A stretch of 64,000 nucleotides of DNA, taken from Nguyenibacter vanlangensis (GTDB taxonomy: Bacteria; Pseudomonadota; Alphaproteobacteria; Acetobacterales; Acetobacteraceae). The translations under genes were made by a program, and so were the position numbers. Positions 60,498-64,000 of this stretch are shown here, piece by piece. Within the stretch, counting starts at the first letter, position 1; each line of letters begins with the position of its first letter. A model generated the notes under the pieces. The model saw only the letters and a program-made list of their open reading frames with translations, was not told where the DNA came from and ran no database searches. The stretch spans positions 2,151,501-2,215,500 of the forward strand of contig NZ_CP152276.1 in assembly GCF_038719015.1 (NCBI RefSeq), read 5' to 3'.

Positions 60498-60993
60498 TCT
60501 GCTTCTCACGTGCAACCGCATCCAGCGCCCGCAGAGCGTCGCCCAGCAGGCCGCCGGCTTGTGTGAATGTTCGCCAATCGCCGCCCCTGTCCCTGTCTTC
60601 TGCAAGCCTCATTCCACCGGCGTGGTATTCGATGCGGAACAATGCAGGTAACAGATGTGGGTCGCGCCCTGGCCAGCCGCGACCTTCTGTGATGGAGAAC
60701 ATATTGTGGTTGCAATTATATAAAATCCCAACGGTCTCGAACGGGTGGCGTGCGTTGTTGCTCCAAATTTCCAAATAGATGATGGCTGCACCGGAAGGCA
60801 GGAGGAAATCCCGGCGTGGGCGGCGGACTGTGCGCAGTCGGCGGATTTTTCCCTCTCCGAACTCATGCGTTTCAGTCACCAGCCGGGCGGCCTTCGTTGT
60901 GCCATCTTGCAACAGCTCTTCCCAATGGGTGTGGGCGTGGGCGGGGTCAATCAGCGGCAATCGGCCTTTCTTGATTGTATCGAGCATTGTCAT
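60490..60993 (-). CDS. hypothetical protein, paralogue of the gene at 59940
   Basis: A 167-residue protein with the shared core RLRTVRRPRRDFLLPSGAAI, IYLEIWSNNARHPFETVGIL and EGRGWPGRDPHLLPALFRIE, and a C-terminal LGDALRALDAVAREKQ tail also present in its neighbour. Start ATG 60993. The 243-bp gap upstream, to the DotA/TraY gene, holds no clear frame. No family is recognised. Confidence 0.7.
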   Translation of the reverse strand: MTMLDTIKKGRLPLIDPAHAHTHWEELLQDGTTKAARLVTETHEFGEGKIRRLRTVRRPRRDFLLPSGAAIIYLEIWSNNARHPFETVGILYNCNHNMFSITEGRGWPGRDPHLLPALFRIEYHAGGMRLAEDRDRGGDWRTFTQAGGLLGDALRALDAVAREKQNA

Positions 60994-61236
60994 GCGCCGT
61001 CCCCTTCCTTGTCATTTCATGAATTATAGTACGCCCGACATGCCATCCGTATGAGAAATCGGCCACGCGCGCTATGCAATCGACCGGATATAGGCCGGCA
61101 ATTCCACGTTTCTCTATCGTATTTCATACCGGTATCATGCCGTCATCATCACGGCATGCTCACCGCCTGGGCTTGTCGCCCTGGCGGTTGCGCAAGGGCA
61201 CCCGGCAGGGCGGCGAACCGCCCCGCGTGGCGCGGG

Positions 61237-63561
61237 TCAGGACGACACTGGGCGTTCGGTCGTCGCCATCCCGCCGCCAGCCCCGCCAGCGCCTTGGCCG
61301 CCTTCTTCACTGCCACCCTTTCCGCCCGCACCTTTCTCGCCAACTTTCGCAATACCGTGCCCAGCGCCGCCAGCCGTCCGCCCCACGACCCCGCCGACAA
61401 AGTGAGAAGGACTTTCGGTGCGCAGGCTGTCAGAAGCCCATCCGATGATTTTTCCCGCCAGTTCCGGCATGCTGGTCATCAAGCGCAAGCTTGCGGTCGT
61501 AATTTTCCACGTCATCCATGCCTCCAAAACCAGCATTACGACCGCCCCGATAATGCCCGGTCCGCTGTCCGCAGTCCCCGCCAGCGCCGCCACGGAGAAC
61601 GAGCGAGACACCAGCCAGACGCCCGCGTTCATGACTTGCAGCGAGAGAATCAGGCCGAAAACGGTCAGGGGGATTCTCAAGAACAGCGATAGGAGCAGCA
61701 CATATCCGGACTTCTGCTGTTCGTTGATGAATTCCGACCCATCCATGCGAACGTGCATGAATGCCCAGACGGGTAACACCATGAACGCTTCAACGACGGT
61801 AATCAGAATACCGATTGATGCGAACGTAAACTCAACGAACGGCATCATGGGAATAATGTAGGCATGCTCAACACCGACCAGCAGCAGCATGCCGAGAACA
61901 ATGCCGACGAACGACAGCGGACCAGACGCGACCGCCCCCGCAAGCGCCCCCGCCCCAGCAGGCCCGCCGAGCATGGTGCCCGCCGCCAGCCCGCCCAGGA
62001 TGACGACCGAAATCGTGTTCAGCACCTCGTTTCCGAAGTCGGCAAGCTGCTGGATAGGCGAACCGTTAGCCGGGTTGATGCCAACTAAGTATTTGTTTCC
62101 TATACTAAAAATCTTGTCGAACAGCCATTTTTGGACCCCATGCAGGCTTGCCGTGCTGCCTTGGGTCGAGCCAGCCAGGGCGGCATTCCGCAGGTCCGCA
62201 GTGTCGTCGCTGGCGTTCCACTGAATCGTCAGGGGCTGCAAGATGGATTCACCGGCCCTCACGTAGTTCCCGGCATAACTCCATGTTTTCAGGTCGATAT
62301 GCTCCGACCTGTCAGTGTTCGACATTGGAGGAATGGACACTTGCGGAATATCCGACGCAAGCGAGTATGCGGCGGATTGAAGACGCGCGATGGACATATA
62401 GAACATGCCTGCCGTCAGCCACCCATATTTGTTGCCGTCATTCAGAAATGAAGAAACATTACTATTAGTTCCGCCCTGAACATCAATCAATACCTGTCCG
62501 TCCGCCTGAAATTCGGTATCAAGGGTGGACTTAGCATCGCTAATTGACTGTATGAAGGCCGTCCGGGCGACATCCGGTATTTGATTCGTCGGCATTTGGC
62601 CTTCGTAATTCGCGGGGTTTTTCTGATAGTCGATGAACTGTGCGATGCCCCGGCTGATAGCCGACCGCGCTTGTTCAATCGCGGCAAGCCGGGATTTATC
62701 GAACGCCGTAACCGTAGAATCGCCACCGCTGCCGACCGCGAACGTCCCCGAAATCGTGCCGCACACACCGTAATTCCATGTGATGAGATGCCGGTTTGAC
62801 TGCGCGGAAGACGTCAGATTACCGCCGGTAAACCGGGCGGCCATCGAGTTATACAGATTGCCCAGCGATACCTCGATATTTTCGCCTGTTGTGCCCCCGA
62901 CCGTCTCGCCCGGCATCGTGGTCGGCAGGTCGAACAGCGGGCCGGTCAGTGCGCCATCGGAAATCAGGGCTTGTCTGCATAGTTCTGCTTCCGTGAAATC
63001 GCGCACCAATGCCCCGGTAGCGGGCAGCGGAGGCGCATTCAGAGACGGAGCGACGAGGCCGGTTGAATACGTGGACCAGACGAGATTCCCCAGCGAGCCG
63101 CCGTAAAGAGCGACATAGATTACAAGGACTTGTGCGAGACAGACCCCCTTCGCAGCCGGTGCCAGCATCCCGAACCCGAAGCAGAGCCGCAACGGAGCCC
63201 ACACGGTATGCCAGTTCTGCCCGAGAATCGTGCCTTCATGAGCCGTTGCGACGGTGCCCGAGATGGCGTGCCAGGACAGCATCGCCACGGCGACCGCCGA
63301 CAGGACGGCGAGGAACCCGCCCGAGGCAGCAAACAACCCCTGCGCCGCCTGGCTTGCGTTGCCATTCAGCGGTCCGACGCCCGGGAAAATGGATTCCAAA
63401 CTTTGCCGCCACCAGTCGCTTGCGCATGGCGCGGTCAGGGCTTGCGTCAAAAGGGTCCCCGAGGCGCTGCATGTCGCCTCGTCTGCCGTAATCGACGCGG
63501 CCGCATGCGCCAGGGCCGGGAACGCGGCGAAAAGGATGGCGATGGAGACAAATTTTTTCAT
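61237..63561 (-). CDS. DotA/TraY-family conjugative transfer protein
   Basis: A 774-residue membrane protein of the type IVB (Dot/Icm, IncI Tra) secretion machinery. It has a signal peptide (KKFVSIAILFAAFPALAHA), a DotA-like N-terminal segment (SDWWRQSLESIFPG, then LSWHAISGTVATAHEGTILG and NWHTVWAPLRLCFGFGMLAP), several later membrane helices (SVVILGGLAAGTMLGGPAGA; ILITVVEAFMVLPVWAFMHV) and a glycine-rich tail. DotA/TraY is an inner-membrane component of the channel. It overlaps the small upstream gene by 4 bases. Confidence 0.88.
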   Translation of the reverse strand: MKKFVSIAILFAAFPALAHAAASITADEATCSASGTLLTQALTAPCASDWWRQSLESIFPGVGPLNGNASQAAQGLFAASGGFLAVLSAVAVAMLSWHAISGTVATAHEGTILGQNWHTVWAPLRLCFGFGMLAPAAKGVCLAQVLVIYVALYGGSLGNLVWSTYSTGLVAPSLNAPPLPATGALVRDFTEAELCRQALISDGALTGPLFDLPTTMPGETVGGTTGENIEVSLGNLYNSMAARFTGGNLTSSAQSNRHLITWNYGVCGTISGTFAVGSGGDSTVTAFDKSRLAAIEQARSAISRGIAQFIDYQKNPANYEGQMPTNQIPDVARTAFIQSISDAKSTLDTEFQADGQVLIDVQGGTNSNVSSFLNDGNKYGWLTAGMFYMSIARLQSAAYSLASDIPQVSIPPMSNTDRSEHIDLKTWSYAGNYVRAGESILQPLTIQWNASDDTADLRNAALAGSTQGSTASLHGVQKWLFDKIFSIGNKYLVGINPANGSPIQQLADFGNEVLNTISVVILGGLAAGTMLGGPAGAGALAGAVASGPLSFVGIVLGMLLLVGVEHAYIIPMMPFVEFTFASIGILITVVEAFMVLPVWAFMHVRMDGSEFINEQQKSGYVLLLSLFLRIPLTVFGLILSLQVMNAGVWLVSRSFSVAALAGTADSGPGIIGAVVMLVLEAWMTWKITTASLRLMTSMPELAGKIIGWASDSLRTESPSHFVGGVVGRTAGGAGHGIAKVGEKGAGGKGGSEEGGQGAGGAGGGMATTERPVSS

Positions 63562-63923
63562 GACTTATTGCTCCGAAATTTTGGCAGCATGTCGGTTCCT
63601 AGATACGACCGGAACGACATCAGCGAGCGCGTCCGAAACTGATAGTTTGCAAAGCCGCTTTTGAGCGCCTGGACAGAGCAATAAAGACAAGCCGAGGCCG
63701 CGATGATGGCGGTGCTGTAATCGCCGTCACCAGCGCGCGCGCCGCAAAGCCCGAGAAGCGGAAATACGGGCGCAGCAGATAGCCAGAACAGCCACGCCGA
63801 AACACGCGTTCTGCGCTCAATTTCGGGGGCACTAATAGCATAGACGCGCGCCGCAACTTTGAACCGTTCGGCAGGGTCATTTGATTCTGTCGGCAGGGTT
63901 TGAACCGGCTGCTTTTTGAACAT
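63558..63923 (-). CDS. small conjugation-associated membrane protein, possibly TraX-like
   Basis: 121 residues from ATG 63923: MFKKQPVQTLPTESNDPAER, then two hydrophobic segments (SAWLFWLSAAPVFPLLGLC and TAIIAASACLYCSVQALKSG), and FANYQFRTRSLMSFRSYLGT near the end. It overlaps the DotA/TraY start (ATGA). The same frame stays open to the right window edge (ADDILASAGAIKRQVVGPVL before the ATG), so the gene may be longer and only partly inside the window. The TraX-like label rests on position and topology only. Confidence 0.55.
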   Translation of the reverse strand: MFKKQPVQTLPTESNDPAERFKVAARVYAISAPEIERRTRVSAWLFWLSAAPVFPLLGLCGARAGDGDYSTAIIAASACLYCSVQALKSGFANYQFRTRSLMSFRSYLGTDMLPKFRSNKS

Positions 63924-64000
63924 GCTATTGAAGCGTAAAACGGGACCCACGACTTGTCTTTTTATCGCGCCCGCTGACGCAAGAATATCGTCCGCGCCCG

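Noticed and set aside
1..64000. CRISPR arrays, rRNA genes, prophage structural genes.
   Set aside because: No regularly spaced direct repeats of suitable length, no rRNA-like sequence, and no capsid, tail or terminase-type proteins were seen.

Overview
The window is a high-GC bacterial chromosome segment. The mix of TonB-dependent receptor, SCO, PsiE, zf-CHCC, glucoamylase-like and serine/tyrosine recombinase genes, and the high-GC codon use, suggest an alphaproteobacterium. An acetic acid bacterium (Acetobacteraceae, Gluconacetobacter-like) is the best guess, but this was judged by eye and not by search.

Layout. 0-6.6 kb: a drug/metabolite exporter, an outer-membrane barrel, a GFA-type enzyme, a TetR/DUF5367 pair with a repeated operator, and an orphan FtsX/MacB-type permease. 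6.7-17.3 kb: a long tightly overlapping minus-strand run that reads zf-CHCC protein, DNA polymerase I, an atypical SCO protein, a complete peptide/nickel-type ABC importer (substrate-binding protein, two permeases, two ATPases), then an NMT1/THI5-like binding protein. 17.3-18.5 kb: a lipoprotein hydrolase and tRNA-Arg(CCG). 18.5-22.3 kb, next to that tRNA: a degraded island with HigBA, a broken CcdAB, a Phd/PemK-like pair, an HTH gene broken by a 14-bp duplication, an IS5-type transposase remnant and a methyltransferase. 22.3-31.6 kb: a probable nutrient-acquisition operon (TonB receptor, class III aminotransferase, amidase, SSS symporter, DUF3311), with a class II aldolase and a divergent LysR regulator upstream. 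31.6-45.5 kb: cell-envelope genes (two membrane glycosyltransferases, a glycoamylase, an SH3/low-complexity protein, PsiE, lipoproteins), many very small genes, a Mop/TOBE protein and a phytanoyl-CoA dioxygenase-like enzyme. 45.9-52.7 kb: an oxidoreductase cluster (two zinc-alcohol-dehydrogenase family proteins, a GlxA-type regulator, a hydrolase and a mercuric-reductase-like flavoprotein).

52.85 kb to the right edge: the left end of an integrated element. It begins at a 3' fragment of a tRNA-Tyr gene (the attachment site). It then carries short direct repeats typical of integrase arm sites, an AlpA-like HTH/excisionase candidate, small unknown genes, a putative HUH-type replication/mobilisation protein behind an attenuator-like leader, a serine recombinase, a ribbon-helix-helix/YfbU fusion with its own palindromic operator, a three-gene unknown cluster including tandem paralogues, and a DotA/TraY-family conjugation protein with a small membrane partner. 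This is best read as an integrative conjugative element with a type I (Dot/Icm-like) transfer apparatus. Its integrase, relaxase and the intact tRNA-Tyr should lie beyond position 64000.

A family of intergenic repeats, each an inverted repeat followed by a conserved GCTCG...AAACAAT...GAGC core, occurs three times (about 0.2, 6.6 and 47.9 kb) and links otherwise unrelated loci.
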